DNA of 61,253 nucleotides from CAXBCP01 sp963974055 (GTDB taxonomy: Bacteria > Pseudomonadota > Alphaproteobacteria > MPNO01 > UBA830), in the NCBI GenBank assembly GCA_963974055.1, contig CAXBCP010000026.1, positions 1 to 61,253 of the forward strand, given 5' to 3'. The notes beneath the pieces were generated by a model. That model was not told the origin of the DNA, ran no database searches, and saw nothing but the letters and a program-made list of their open reading frames with translations. Shown here one piece after another: positions 8,521 through 18,243 of the stretch. Within the stretch, counting starts at the first letter, position 1. Each line of letters begins with the position of its first letter. The position numbers and the translations under genes were made by a program.

Positions 8521-9612
8521 TCAGAGGCCCGCAAGACCCTTCACGCCGCGGCGGAGTATCTGCCGCCCGCGGACCCAGACCAGTTCTTTCCAGTCGTCTT
8601 CGTCGGGATAGAGCGCCTTGCGGACTTCCGCCTTGATCATGCGGCCGAGATCGCTGTCGGGCTCGCCCCTGGCGTGAAGCCAGTTATCGGCAATAAGCGC
8701 CATCAGCACTTCGCGGACGGAATAGGTGCCGAATTCCACGGTGAGGCTCGTGATTTCGGTTTCCGTGTCCGCGAACCGGCGGCGCAGGCCCGATCCGATG
8801 GTGCCGCTGGTCGGCGCCGACAGGGACTGACCTTCGGCGGGCGTGCTCAGCCCGTTTCTGAACCACGTGCTGACCCGGTCGCCATGGGCGCTGCCGGGGC
8901 GCGTCATGCCGAGCAGCTCGGCGGCGCCGTATGCGCCGAGCCCGGTATGCCAGTCGAGAAACAGGACATGCCCGGCGCCGGCGACATGGTTTTCCACGAT
9001 TTCCATGAACCGTTTATGCGCGCCCGTCGGCTCCCGCCCGCCGAAAAAGATGCCGTCGGGATGGTCGTACTGGCCGCCGGTCAGGACCGATTGCAGCTTG
9101 TACTGGGAGTGCTTGGTGACGTATCGCTCAAGCTTCTCCTTGGACGATGCGACCGACTTTTCGTCCCAGCTGTCGGGAACGACGACGGGATGGAGTTTCG
9201 TGTATTCGGCGTTCTTCGGGTGGGGCTTCGTGTGGTCGACGAAATTCCGGTTGAGGTCGACGTTCTCCTCGGTGACGCGCCGCAACCACGCAAATCCGTG
9301 GCAGTTGAGCGCGTGGATGAAAACCAGGCGGACATTGTCCGGCAGGTTTGCGGCCTCGCCGCTGTCGAGGAAACCGGTCAGAACGCCGGATCCGGAAAAT
9401 CCCTCGACGCCGTGCGTCGCCGAATTGCACAGAAGGACATGGGGGGCGTCTTCCCGGCCGAGCAGCGCAACGTCGGTCGCAACCGGTTCGCCGTCGGGGC
9501 CTGTCGATCCTGCTTCGTAGGTTGCCAGTGTTGCGCCGGCCTTTTCGGCGGCAGCCCTGAAGGCGGCGCGCCCGGACCGGAAATCCTGCGGAAAATATTC
9601 TAGATGAGACAT
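8521..9612 (-). CDS. M14-family metallopeptidase, DUF2817
   Basis: 363 aa. The start at 9612 (MSHLEYFPQDF) fits the DUF2817 N-terminus; upstream in-frame sequence is antisense to the next gene. Carboxypeptidase-like zinc ligands appear as ATHGVEG (His and Glu, about 69-75) and later DWHTGLG (His). ENVDLNRNFVDH is the DUF2817 substrate-loop signature, and TVEFGTYS near 301 supplies the Glu expected to act as general base. No signal peptide, so probably cytoplasmic. It diverges from the 8-oxoguanine-deaminase-like gene across 69 bp. Substrate unknown; cleavage of a small peptide or N-acyl amino acid is plausible. Confidence 0.85.
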   Translation of the reverse strand: MSHLEYFPQDFRSGRAAFRAAAEKAGATLATYEAGSTGPDGEPVATDVALLGREDAPHVLLCNSATHGVEGFSGSGVLTGFLDSGEAANLPDNVRLVFIHALNCHGFAWLRRVTEENVDLNRNFVDHTKPHPKNAEYTKLHPVVVPDSWDEKSVASSKEKLERYVTKHSQYKLQSVLTGGQYDHPDGIFFGGREPTGAHKRFMEIVENHVAGAGHVLFLDWHTGLGAYGAAELLGMTRPGSAHGDRVSTWFRNGLSTPAEGQSLSAPTSGTIGSGLRRRFADTETEITSLTVEFGTYSVREVLMALIADNWLHARGEPDSDLGRMIKAEVRKALYPDEDDWKELVWVRGRQILRRGVKGLAGL

Positions 9613-9681
9613 CGGGCGAAGGATGACGAAAGGCACCTGAACTGTCCAGACGCGTTCTTGGATATGCGGTAAACTGGCAAC

Positions 9682-11025
9682 ATGAGAATCTGGATCAAAT
9701 CGCCGCTGGCGATCCTGTCGCCGGCGGCGGCCGGGGGTATCGTCGTCGAAGACGGCGTCATTGCGGAATGCCTGCCCGCGGGCGGAGTTCCTGTCGTGCC
9801 GTGCGATGAAATATTCGATGCCTCGGCGCATGTCGTTCTGCCCGGGCTGATCAACACCCACCATCATTTCTACCAGACCCTGACGCGGGCCTATGGCGCG
9901 GCGCTCGACAAGGAACTCTTCGACTGGCTGAAGACGCTGTATCCGGTCTGGGCCGGGCTGACGCCTGACGCGCTCGATGTTGCGACCCGGCTTGCGCTTG
10001 CCGAACTCCTGCTGTCGGGCTGCACGACGGCGGCGGATCATCACTATGTCTTTCCGGGCGGACTGGAAGACGGCATCGATATCCAGGCCGCGGCGGCGGC
10101 CGATATGGGCGTGCGCGTAACCCTGATGCGCGGCTCGATGAATCTTTCCGTGGACGATGGCGGATTGCCGCCGAAATCGGTCGTGCAGGACGGCGATACC
10201 ATTCTTGCAGACAGTGCGCGGGTGATCGACGCGTTTCACGATGCGTCGGCAGGGGCGATGGTGCAGATTGCGCTGGCGCCCTGTTCGCCGTTCTCGGTGA
10301 CCCGCGATATCATGTCGGACACGGCGGCGCTCGCCGCAGACCGGAATGTCCGGCTGCACACGCATCTCGCCGAGACCGAGGACGAAAACGCGTTCTGCCA
10401 GGAAATGTTCGGCTGCCGGCCGATCGACTATCTCGAACAGGTCGGATGGCTGAACGACCGGGTGTGGCTGGCGCATGGCATTCATTTCACGCCGGAAGAG
10501 ATTACGCGGCTGGGCGCGGCGGGGGTCGGTATCGCGCATTGTCCCGGCTCGAACATGGTGCTGGCATCCGGCATGTGCCCGGCGATCGATCTGGAACGGG
10601 CCGGCGCGCCGGTCGGTATCGGGGTTGACGGCTCGGCTTCGGAAGACGCCTCCAACCTGATCCAGGAGGCCCGCCATGCGCTTCAGGTTCAGCGGCTGCG
10701 TTACGGCGCGGCGCGTGTCAGCCATACGGACGTTCTGCGCTGGGCGACATCCGGGGCCGCCCGGTGTCTCGGGCGTGACGATATTGGCGAGATCGCGGTC
10801 GGCAAACAGGCGGATCTGGCGTTTTTCAAACTGGACGAGCCGCGTTTCTCCGGCGCGGGGGACCCGCTGGCGGCGCTGATCCTGTGCGGCGCGCATCGCG
10901 CCGACCGGGTCATGGTCGGCGGGGGCTGGCGGGTGCTGGACGGCGAAATACCGGGGCTCGATATCGGCGCGCTGATGGCCCGACACCGCATTGCGGCGCG
11001 GGCCCTCGCTTCGGCGGCGGGCTAG
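9682..11025 (+). CDS. 8-oxoguanine deaminase-like amidohydrolase
   Basis: 447 aa cyclic-deaminase-type amidohydrolase. The metal ligands of NTHHHFYQTLTR (His60 and His62) are followed by a family-typical YPVWAGLTPD. Further landmarks are LHTHLAETEDENAF, WLAHGIHFTPEE and GVDGSASED, supplying the third His, the active-site Glu/His and the metal Asp. FYQTLTR plus ELFDWLKTLYPVW strongly recalls characterised 8-oxoguanine deaminases, which convert 8-oxoguanine to urate. Related s-triazine chlorohydrolases share the fold and remain possible. Its stop overlaps the stop of the convergent gene at 11022 by 4 nt. Confidence 0.82.
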   Translation: MRIWIKSPLAILSPAAAGGIVVEDGVIAECLPAGGVPVVPCDEIFDASAHVVLPGLINTHHHFYQTLTRAYGAALDKELFDWLKTLYPVWAGLTPDALDVATRLALAELLLSGCTTAADHHYVFPGGLEDGIDIQAAAAADMGVRVTLMRGSMNLSVDDGGLPPKSVVQDGDTILADSARVIDAFHDASAGAMVQIALAPCSPFSVTRDIMSDTAALAADRNVRLHTHLAETEDENAFCQEMFGCRPIDYLEQVGWLNDRVWLAHGIHFTPEEITRLGAAGVGIAHCPGSNMVLASGMCPAIDLERAGAPVGIGVDGSASEDASNLIQEARHALQVQRLRYGAARVSHTDVLRWATSGAARCLGRDDIGEIAVGKQADLAFFKLDEPRFSGAGDPLAALILCGAHRADRVMVGGGWRVLDGEIPGLDIGALMARHRIAARALASAAG

Positions 11026-12377
11026 GCGGCCAGTTTCACGCCTTTCAGGATCTTGCGACCCGACCGGGCCAGCTGATCCATCTTTTTTTCAAGCCCGCGA
11101 TATTTGAGCTTCTTGTTCTGCTTGAGGATTTTTCCCGCCACCATGACGGTGTCGACATTGCCCGCATGTGCGTGAAACACGACGGTTTCGACCGGGTTGT
11201 TGACCGGAAACAGATTCAGGTCCTTGCCGTTGATCATCGTAATGTCGGCCTGTTTGCCGGGCTTCAGCGAACCGATCTTTTTGTCGAGTCCCATCGCCCG
11301 GGCGGAATCGATGGTCGCCCACTGAAGCGCTTCGCGCGGGGTGATCGAAAGCGCCTGGGCGGGGGCCTTTGTCGCCGCGGCGACCGAAAGGTTGTCGAGC
11401 ATCCGCTGCGGCTGGAGCGCCATGCGCATGACAGTGAACATGTCGCCGGAGATATTCGATTCGATATCGATCCCGAGCGACGGTCGCCCGCCGAGCGCGC
11501 GTACGCGGCCGATCAGCGGCGCACCGTGACCCATCTGGGTTTCGACTTCGGGCGTGATCGTAACCGATGCGCCGGAATCGATGATGAGCTTCAGTTCGTC
11601 ATCCGACAGGTAATTGCCGTGTACCATGTTGTGGCGCTTGTCGAGAAGGCCAAGCTTGTCGAGCTTCGCGTAGCCGTCGGGGTTCAGCCGGTTCGGCGCC
11701 CCCCAGACATGGGTGCTGATGAGCAGGTTCAGTTCCTTGGCGAGGCGGAAATCGTGTTCGACCACTTCCCAGGTCGAAAAATCGACGCCGAGCGCGGCCA
11801 TTGCCAGCGTGATCAGCCCGTCCTTGTCGGACAGGGTGCCCTTGCGCAGGCGTTCGAGTTCGGAGCGCGGATGCGGGATATGGGTAAAGGGCAGGGCGCC
11901 TTCCTTGGCGTCGGGCTTGGGCGAACCGTGACCGAACAGGGCGCGGATACCCGCCTCGCGGAGACCTTCGATCGCGGCGTCGGTATGTCCCGGCGTCGCA
12001 TTGTTGTGGCACCAGTCGAATATCGTGGTTGCGCCGACATTGATCTGGTTCAGCGCGCCGACGAGATTCCCGAGATAGGTGTCGTTGGCGGTGTAACGGG
12101 GGGCGATGCGGGCGTGCATTTCATGCAGGTATTCGGGGATCGACCAGTTGCCGGCGACACCGCGAATTCCGGTCTGCCAGGTATGGATATGCGCGTTGAC
12201 GAAGCCCGGCATCACGATCATGCCGGTGGCATCTATGACCTTCGCACCGGGCGACCGCAGGGATTTGCCGATCTTCTCGATCCGGTCTCCGTCCACCAGG
12301 ACGTCGCCTTTCGGGAAGTCGCCGATCTTCCGGTCCATCGAAATGATCGTGCCGCCCTTAATTAGCGTCTTGGTCAT
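11022..12377 (-). CDS. Amidohydrolase of the cytosine/SAH deaminase-like type
   Basis: 451 aa. The N-terminal beta domain is followed by MPGFVNAHIHTWQTGIRG (metal ligands His63 and His65). Later landmarks are STHVWG (third His), VHGNYLSDDEL (fourth His) and GIDIESNISGDM, where the expected metal Asp is present. The C-terminal GSLKPGKQADITMI strand is typical of ATZ/TRZ-like deaminases and chlorohydrolases. No signal peptide. It diverges from the TRAP receptor at 12533 across a 155-bp region with a promoter and a palindromic operator candidate, so its substrate is probably what that TRAP system imports. Confidence 0.82.
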   Translation of the reverse strand: MTKTLIKGGTIISMDRKIGDFPKGDVLVDGDRIEKIGKSLRSPGAKVIDATGMIVMPGFVNAHIHTWQTGIRGVAGNWSIPEYLHEMHARIAPRYTANDTYLGNLVGALNQINVGATTIFDWCHNNATPGHTDAAIEGLREAGIRALFGHGSPKPDAKEGALPFTHIPHPRSELERLRKGTLSDKDGLITLAMAALGVDFSTWEVVEHDFRLAKELNLLISTHVWGAPNRLNPDGYAKLDKLGLLDKRHNMVHGNYLSDDELKLIIDSGASVTITPEVETQMGHGAPLIGRVRALGGRPSLGIDIESNISGDMFTVMRMALQPQRMLDNLSVAAATKAPAQALSITPREALQWATIDSARAMGLDKKIGSLKPGKQADITMINGKDLNLFPVNNPVETVVFHAHAGNVDTVMVAGKILKQNKKLKYRGLEKKMDQLARSGRKILKGVKLAA

Positions 12378-12440
12378 GCAGTCGTACTCCCTGATTTTGA
12401 ATGCCGAGGTGCGCTGTCCGCGTTCACCCCGGATAATTGG

Positions 12441-12469
12441 TTGGCTTATCGCCGATAATCCGCGATAAT
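12441..12469 (+). promoter_or_regulatory. Candidate sigma-70 promoter of the dctP-dctQM operon
   Basis: TTGGCT (12441-12446) and GATAAT (12464-12469) are separated by exactly 17 bp, predicting a start near 12476, about 57 nt before the ATG. Read by eye only. Confidence 0.5.
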
Positions 12470-12488
12470 AATTTCAATTACAACGAAA

Positions 12489-12506
12489 TGTGCAAACGAT
12501 TGCACA
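12489..12506 (+). promoter_or_regulatory. Candidate LacI-family operator
   Basis: A perfect palindrome TGTGCAA-ACGA-TTGCACA. Its core TGCAAACGATTGCA has the shape of LacI/PurR-family operators. It lies just downstream of the predicted start site and 26 nt before the dctP ATG, where a bound repressor would block elongation. No LacI-family gene is in the window. Confidence 0.55.
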
Positions 12507-12532
12507 AAACAAAATGCTCAGGAGGTAACGAC

Positions 12533-13615
12533 ATGAAAAAATTTACGAGGACACTCGTCCTGACCGCGGCGGCCAGTGCGGTCGCTTTGTCGCTTGGCAC
12601 AACGTCGGCCACCGCGAAGATCTATAAACTGACCGCGGGGTCGAGCCACCCGCCGATCGTGCCCTGGGTGGCGACGATCAAGAACCATTTCGTTCCGCAA
12701 TCGGTCGCCCGCCTCAAGGCGATGAATAACGGCGACAGCATCCAGTGGACCGAAGCCTATGCGGGGGCGCTTTATAACTTCAAGAACACGCTTGAAGGCA
12801 TTGAGAACGGCCTCGCCGATGTCGGCTGGGTCGGCACCCTGTGGGAGCCGATCAAGATGCCGCTGATGAACTTCACGTTCTATGCGCCGTTCGCGACCGG
12901 CAATCTCGATATTCTGAACAAGGTCGGCGAAGACCTGCACAAGAATATCCCTGCCATGAACGCGGCCTGGAAAAAGCACAACCAGGTCATGCTCGGCATT
13001 CAGGCGGCGGACACCTACAACCTGTTCACCAAGTTCCCGTTGAAGTCGATGGCCGACCTCAAGGGTAAGAAGATCTACGGACCCGACGCGCTTGCCGGCT
13101 GGCTGCGTGGTACGGGGGCGGTCGCTGTCAATGGCGGTCTGCCGGTATACTATAACGGGGTTAAAACCGGTGTCGCCGAAGGCGGGATCGTCATCACCAC
13201 GGGCATGCTGCCGTTCAAGCTGCATGAAGTGGCGCCCTACATCACCGAAGTCGATCTCGGCGGCCCGATCTCCGGCGCGCTGACGATGAACCTGGACACA
13301 TGGAATTCGCTGCCCCCGCACATGCAGGACATGTTCCGGAAGCTGGGCAAGGAATATTCGACCATCCAGTCGGGCATCATCAAGGAAAAGGCCGGCCTGT
13401 TCCTGAAACTGATGGCGAAGCAGGGTGCGACCGTGACCAAGTTCCCGCAGGCCGAACGGCGCAAGTGGGCGGAAGCGATGCCCAACGTCGCCAAGGAATG
13501 GGTGGACGCGAACGAAGCCAAGGGCATTCCCGCGAAACAGGTCATGAAAGCGTTCATGGACGGTGTGCGGGCCGCGGGCGAGACGCCGCTGCGCAACTGG
13601 GACGAAGGTCTCTGA
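12533..13615 (+). CDS. TRAP transporter substrate-binding protein (DctP family)
   Basis: 360 aa. The start is fixed by an AGGAGG Shine-Dalgarno (12520-12525) 7 nt before the ATG and by the signal peptide that follows (MKKFTRTLVL then AAASAVALSLG, cleavage near TSATA-K). The mature protein has the TRAP receptor layout, including LPFKLHEVAPYITEVD near residue 226, the usual helix-hinge region. It delivers an organic anion to the fused permease 29 nt downstream. The usual substrate-clamping Arg is not obvious, so the ligand may not be a simple dicarboxylate. The divergent amidohydrolase suggests a cyclic amide or N-heterocycle. Confidence 0.88.
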   Translation: MKKFTRTLVLTAAASAVALSLGTTSATAKIYKLTAGSSHPPIVPWVATIKNHFVPQSVARLKAMNNGDSIQWTEAYAGALYNFKNTLEGIENGLADVGWVGTLWEPIKMPLMNFTFYAPFATGNLDILNKVGEDLHKNIPAMNAAWKKHNQVMLGIQAADTYNLFTKFPLKSMADLKGKKIYGPDALAGWLRGTGAVAVNGGLPVYYNGVKTGVAEGGIVITTGMLPFKLHEVAPYITEVDLGGPISGALTMNLDTWNSLPPHMQDMFRKLGKEYSTIQSGIIKEKAGLFLKLMAKQGATVTKFPQAERRKWAEAMPNVAKEWVDANEAKGIPAKQVMKAFMDGVRAAGETPLRNWDEGL

Positions 13616-13644
13616 GCGGAGGATTGCTCTAGCGAAGTCCGACG

Positions 13645-15612
13645 ATGAGCACCCCCGGTAACACGGGTGATGCAAGGGAAGGGGCGTCCTGGACAGGACG
13701 CCCCGTTTCCCTCTTTAACGGTATCACCAATGTCATGAACAGCATCGGCACCCTGTGGGTGTTTGCAATGATGTTCATGATCTGCGCCGATATTTTCGCG
13801 CGCAATCTGTTCAACCACCCCCTGAACGGGGTGCCGGAAATCATCGGCTTTTCGATCGCGGGCACGATCTACCTGCAACTGGCGAACACCCTGCATGCAG
13901 GACGGTTCACCCGGGCCGAACTGCTGATCGAATGGCTGGAAGTGAAGCGGCCGGTCGCGGGCCGGGTTTTCAACGCCATTTTCAATCTTTTCGGCGTCGT
14001 CGTCTTTATCGTGATGGTGCGCGGCTTCTGGTTCGAGTTCTCCGACGCCTGGGCAGAAGACGAGATCGCCGGCGTTCCGGGAACGATTACGTTCATCGTG
14101 TGGCCGTTCTACCTGTTGCTGGTGGTCGGCGCGACGGCGACCGGGATCGAATTTTTCATCAAGTTTCTGGGCGAATGCAGCGGGGCGGCGGGCTCGTTCC
14201 GCGAAACCACGGAAGACGGTAAGCGCAAGCCCCGGGGCTATGGCTGGCTTGTGGCGCTGGCGGTTTTCGCGACGATTATCTATATGATGACGTCCGCCGA
14301 GTTGACGAATTCACAGATCGGAATCCTGTCGATTCTGTGCATGCTGTTCCTGATCTACGCGGGCATGCCGATCGGGATCGCGCTGATCGTGCTCGGCTTC
14401 TGCGGCATCTGGATGATGAAGGGAAACACCATCATCGCCGAGCGGATGCTGCCGCAGGCCGGCGCCGAGTACATGAAAAACTATTATTTCGGGGTGGTGC
14501 CGCTATTCGTGCTGATGGGGCTGCTTGTCAGCGCGTCGGACGTCGGCAAGGAAACCTTCCAGGTTGCGCGGTGGGCGCTGCGCCGGGTCCGTGGCGGGCT
14601 CGGTATCGCGACCGTCGCCGCCAATGCGGTCTTTGCCGCGATCACGGGCTCCTCGATCGCGTCTGCCGCGGTCTTCACCCGTGTTGCGGCGCCGGAAATG
14701 ATGGCGCAGGGCTATACGGCCCGGTTCGCGGTCGGGGTAGTTGCCGGATCTTCGGTTCTCGGCATGCTCATTCCGCCCAGCCTGTTGCTGATCGTGTACG
14801 GTTTTCTGGCCGAGCAATCCGTCGGCATTCTGTTCATTGCCGCGATCGTGCCCGGGCTGATCCTTGCCTTCGCCTTCGCGATGCTGATCCTTGGCATGGC
14901 GACGTGGCGGCCCGAATGGATCGGCGATGTGAACACGGATGCCAGCAGCGTTCCGGACGAATCGATTTCCTCGGCGTTCATGAAGCTGTTTCCGATTCTG
15001 GCGCTGGTCGCACTGGTGATCGGCGGCATTTACGGCGGCATATTCACGCCGACCGAAGCGGGCGCCGCGGGCGCGTTGGGCGCGTTGATTATCGGCTTTA
15101 TGAAACGCAAGCTCGACTGGCGGACCCTGTGGGGCGTGCTGGTCGAAACCGGCCACATTACGGTTTCTATCCTGTTCCTGATCCTTGCCGCGAATATCTA
15201 CGCGCGCATGCTGGCGCTGTCCGGTCTGCCGCAGCAGATGGGCGACTTTATCGGCGGCACCAGCCTCGGCTATACCGGTTTCATCATCCTGTACGTTCTC
15301 GTGCTGATCCTGCTCGGCATGATCCTGGATTCGATTTCGATCATGCTGATCATCCTGCCGCTGGCGCTGCCCGTTCTCCAGCAGTTCGGCGGCGACCCGA
15401 TCTGGTTCGGGATCGTGACCGTGATCGCGGTCGAGATCGGCCTGTTAACGCCACCGCTCGGGATAACGTGTTATGTCGTGAAGTCGACGCTGAACGACGA
15501 CAGTATTTCGCTCAACCAGATTTTTCTGGGGGCGATGCCGTTCGCGTTCATCATGCTGCTGGTGACGATCCTGCTGATCGTCGTGCCGGAAATAAGTCTG
15601 ATATTCGTTTGA
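13645..15612 (+). CDS. TRAP transporter fused permease, DctQ-DctM
   Basis: 655 aa, about the summed length of a DctQ (170) and DctM (430) plus linker. Residues 30-190 form the four-helix small-permease part with the DctQ-like IFARNLFNHPLNGVPEIIGF. Residues 200-655 form the large permease, with multiple helices, AAVFTRVAAPEMMAQGY, IPPSLLLIVYG, GGIFTPTEAGAAGALGA and the C-terminal IEIGLLTPPLG-like motif. Such fusions are known (SiaQM type). The separate DctQ and DctM genes at 26.7-28.5 kb show that both architectures coexist in one genome. Confidence 0.92.
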   Translation: MSTPGNTGDAREGASWTGRPVSLFNGITNVMNSIGTLWVFAMMFMICADIFARNLFNHPLNGVPEIIGFSIAGTIYLQLANTLHAGRFTRAELLIEWLEVKRPVAGRVFNAIFNLFGVVVFIVMVRGFWFEFSDAWAEDEIAGVPGTITFIVWPFYLLLVVGATATGIEFFIKFLGECSGAAGSFRETTEDGKRKPRGYGWLVALAVFATIIYMMTSAELTNSQIGILSILCMLFLIYAGMPIGIALIVLGFCGIWMMKGNTIIAERMLPQAGAEYMKNYYFGVVPLFVLMGLLVSASDVGKETFQVARWALRRVRGGLGIATVAANAVFAAITGSSIASAAVFTRVAAPEMMAQGYTARFAVGVVAGSSVLGMLIPPSLLLIVYGFLAEQSVGILFIAAIVPGLILAFAFAMLILGMATWRPEWIGDVNTDASSVPDESISSAFMKLFPILALVALVIGGIYGGIFTPTEAGAAGALGALIIGFMKRKLDWRTLWGVLVETGHITVSILFLILAANIYARMLALSGLPQQMGDFIGGTSLGYTGFIILYVLVLILLGMILDSISIMLIILPLALPVLQQFGGDPIWFGIVTVIAVEIGLLTPPLGITCYVVKSTLNDDSISLNQIFLGAMPFAFIMLLVTILLIVVPEISLIFV

Positions 15613-15724
15613 CTGTTTTTACGTCGCGTATGGCGTTTATGGAGCCTGTGTCCGGGGTTTCCGAAATTACCGGTGCGATGACGTCCGGACCCCGGCCGGC
15701 GGCCGGTATACGAACGATCCCCGT

Positions 15725-16615
15725 ATGAGCATTGCCGACTCCCTGTTCGGCTGCATCGCCGCCACCTATCCGACCCACCGGATGGCGCAGAGCAAAACAC
15801 TAACCGCAATCTGGCGCTGCCTGTATTACGCGCTGTCGCCGCGCAAGCCGTTCATCATGCGCACCCGCGGGTATCGCCTGTATGCCCATCCGCTCAAGGG
15901 GACCCTGACCCGCGCGCTGGTGCGTCGCGGCGGCTGGGAACAGACGCAGACCGATGTTTTCTGCAGTCTGCTGCGGCCCGGCGGTCTGGTGATCGATGCC
16001 GGGGCGAATTTCGGCCATTACGCATTGACCGCCGCAGGCGGGGTGGGCGCCGACGGTCTGGTGATCGCGTTCGAGCCCCATGCCGAGACATTTGCGATGC
16101 TGGAAGCGAATTGCGGCCTGTTGGCCGACGATAACGTACGCGCCGTTCAGGCGGGGCTCGGCACCACGGACGGGATCATGGATCTTCATACGGATTCGGA
16201 AAATCCCGGCGGTCACAGCTATTACGAATGGAACCTGCGCGGCCCGAGCGGTCAGTTCCACCCGGTCGCGGTGCGGTCGCTGGATTCGTATCTGTCGGAA
16301 GTGGCGCCGGGGCGTCCGGTATCGGTGATCAAGATCGACGTTCAGGGATTCGAAACCCAGGTCCTGATGGGGGCGACGGCCGTTATTGCCCGTGACAGGC
16401 CGGCGGTCTTTTGCGAGGTCACGCCCGGGGCGCTCCGCCGCGCCGAGAGTAGCGTGGACGAAGTGCTCGGTTTCTTCCGGGACCGGGGCTACGGTGCGAA
16501 AGTCCTGATCGACGGCGCCGGCCCGCCGCAAGCCATGGATTATCCTGAGCTGCTGGCCTTCTTCGCTGCGTCCGGCGCCGAATACCACGATATCCTGTTC
16601 GAGGTTCCGGCCTAG
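15725..16615 (+). CDS. FkbM-family methyltransferase
   Basis: 296 aa. SAM-binding motif I is VIDAGANFGHYALTA near residue 90; FEPHAETFAMLEAN follows as motif II. A late IKIDVQGFETQVLMGA is diagnostic of FkbM proteins, which O-methylate sugars or macrolides. The N-terminal 60 residues are basic. No signal peptide. It stands alone between the TRAP operon and the convergent SDR pair, so the acceptor cannot be inferred. Confidence 0.88.
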   Translation: MSIADSLFGCIAATYPTHRMAQSKTLTAIWRCLYYALSPRKPFIMRTRGYRLYAHPLKGTLTRALVRRGGWEQTQTDVFCSLLRPGGLVIDAGANFGHYALTAAGGVGADGLVIAFEPHAETFAMLEANCGLLADDNVRAVQAGLGTTDGIMDLHTDSENPGGHSYYEWNLRGPSGQFHPVAVRSLDSYLSEVAPGRPVSVIKIDVQGFETQVLMGATAVIARDRPAVFCEVTPGALRRAESSVDEVLGFFRDRGYGAKVLIDGAGPPQAMDYPELLAFFAASGAEYHDILFEVPA

Positions 16616-16622
16616 GCGCCGA

Positions 16623-17282
16623 TCACCAGGGCAGCGGTTTGCCGTGGCGGTCGAGGAAACAGCCGGTGCGGTCTTCGCCGAGATCGTCGATCAGGGTTTT
16701 GATATCCAGCGCGACCTCGTCGGCAGGCGTTCCTTTTCCGCCGGTCATGCCGGTTGCGACGATACCCGGATGAATGCCCGCGACGATGACGTCTTCCTTG
16801 CCGAGTTCGATCGCCAGGTTGGCGGTCAGCATGTTCTGCGCCGCCTTCGACATCCGGTAGCCGTAATCGTCGCCGGATTCGTTGTCGCCGATCGCCCCCA
16901 GCCGGCTGGAAATATTGATCAGTTTCGCGCCCCGGCGCAGCCGCCGGCGAAAGGCGAGGGCGACGTTGAGCGGGGCCATGGCGTTGACCTCGAACTGCAG
17001 CCTGACGGCGGCAATGTCGATGCGGTCGATATCGTCCTCGATCATGATGCCGGCATTGTTGATCAGCACGTCGATCGCGGCGTCGCCCAGGGCCGCGGCG
17101 GCGCGATATACCGCCGCGGCATTGGCGACGTCGACGCCCTGGTGGATATCGGGCGCAAGCGCATCGAGCGCCGGCGATGTCTCGCGGCACAGAACGGCGA
17201 CGCTGTGCCCGCCGTCGGTATAGGCGCGCGTCAGGGCGAGGCCGAGGCCGGTTTCGCCCCCGGTGATAAGGATACGGGCCAT
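16623..17282 (-). CDS. Short-chain dehydrogenase/reductase
   Basis: 219 aa. Cofactor motif ILITGGETGLGLAL (residues 4-17), then NNAG, and the catalytic set Ser (INISSRLG), Tyr and Lys in YGYRMSKAA, so an active classical SDR fold is expected. The sequence before the Tyr (GAIGDNESGDDYGYRMSK) resembles sniffer/C-factor-type SDRs. It starts 5 nt after the stop of the SDR at 17288-18055, so the two are one leftward operon. Substrate unknown. Confidence 0.9.
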   Translation of the reverse strand: MARILITGGETGLGLALTRAYTDGGHSVAVLCRETSPALDALAPDIHQGVDVANAAAVYRAAAALGDAAIDVLINNAGIMIEDDIDRIDIAAVRLQFEVNAMAPLNVALAFRRRLRRGAKLINISSRLGAIGDNESGDDYGYRMSKAAQNMLTANLAIELGKEDVIVAGIHPGIVATGMTGGKGTPADEVALDIKTLIDDLGEDRTGCFLDRHGKPLPW

Positions 17283-17287
17283 GCCGG

Positions 17288-18055
17288 TCAGACCGCCGTA
17301 TAGCCGCCGTCGACGATCAGGTCGGTTCCGGTCATGAAGGCGGCGTCGTCGCTGGCGACGAACAGGGCGGCGCCGGCGATGTCTTCCGGCTGGCCGAGGC
17401 GCCCGATGGGGTGGTTCGGCACCATCAGGTCGCGGATGATCCCGATATCGCGATAGCGCGCCATCAGGCGGTCGGTCTCGACCGCGCCGGGCGATACCGT
17501 GACGGCCCGGATATTGTCTTTTGCGTTCTCGATGGCGATTGCCTTGGTCAGCTGGATCACGGCGCCCTTGGTCGCGTGATAGGCGGGGCGTCCGGGCGTG
17601 ACGACGCTGCCGAGCTGCGAGGCGATATTGACGATAACCCCGCCGCCGGCCGCGCGCAGTTGCGGAATGGCATATTTGCACAGCAGGAACATACTGGTCA
17701 GGTTGACCCGCAGGGCCTCGTTCCAGTCGCCGAATTCCATGTCCTCGACGGTCGCCGTGGGCTCCCGCGTGGCGGCGGAATGGACCGTGGTGTCGAGCCC
17801 GCCGAGCGCGGCCGCGACCTCGTCCACGGCGCGTTTTGCGGCCTGCGGCTCGCCGATATCGATCGCCAGGGAAAAGACGGTCCCCCTGCCGGGCCCGTCG
17901 CGCAGGGCAGCGGCCCGGTTTTCCGCGGCCGCGGCGTCTATATCGACAATGCCGACATGGGCGCCTTCGACGTGATACCGCCGGGCGATCGCGCCGCCGA
18001 TCCCGCCGCCGCCGCCCACGATTATGGCTTTTCGTCCCTCGAGCTTGCCCGTCAC
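17288..18055 (-). CDS. Short-chain dehydrogenase/reductase (FabG-like)
   Basis: 255 aa, assigned a GTG start at 18055 (VTGKLEGRKAIIVGGG) because GGGGAGAG lies 6 nt upstream. A longer in-frame opening runs through the antisense of the tRNA-Arg gene and is an artefact. Motifs are the glycine-rich GGGGGIGGAIARR, the catalytic Ser (NIASQLGS) and YHATKGA with Tyr and Lys, plus the C-terminal ASDDAAFMTGTDLIVDGG strand of FabG-like enzymes. It probably oxidises or reduces a hydroxy or keto compound with NAD(P). Confidence 0.9.
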   Translation of the reverse strand: MTGKLEGRKAIIVGGGGGIGGAIARRYHVEGAHVGIVDIDAAAAENRAAALRDGPGRGTVFSLAIDIGEPQAAKRAVDEVAAALGGLDTTVHSAATREPTATVEDMEFGDWNEALRVNLTSMFLLCKYAIPQLRAAGGGVIVNIASQLGSVVTPGRPAYHATKGAVIQLTKAIAIENAKDNIRAVTVSPGAVETDRLMARYRDIGIIRDLMVPNHPIGRLGQPEDIAGAALFVASDDAAFMTGTDLIVDGGYTAV

Positions 18056-18166
18056 GCCGCGCTCTCCCCTGAATTTGGCCTGCAAAGCCGAACGATACGG
18101 CGAAAAGCGGCGGAACGCCAAGCCGTCTCGCGCCGGAATCGGATATGTGATAGGAAATCGTCCGAC

Positions 18167-18243
<77 letters not shown>

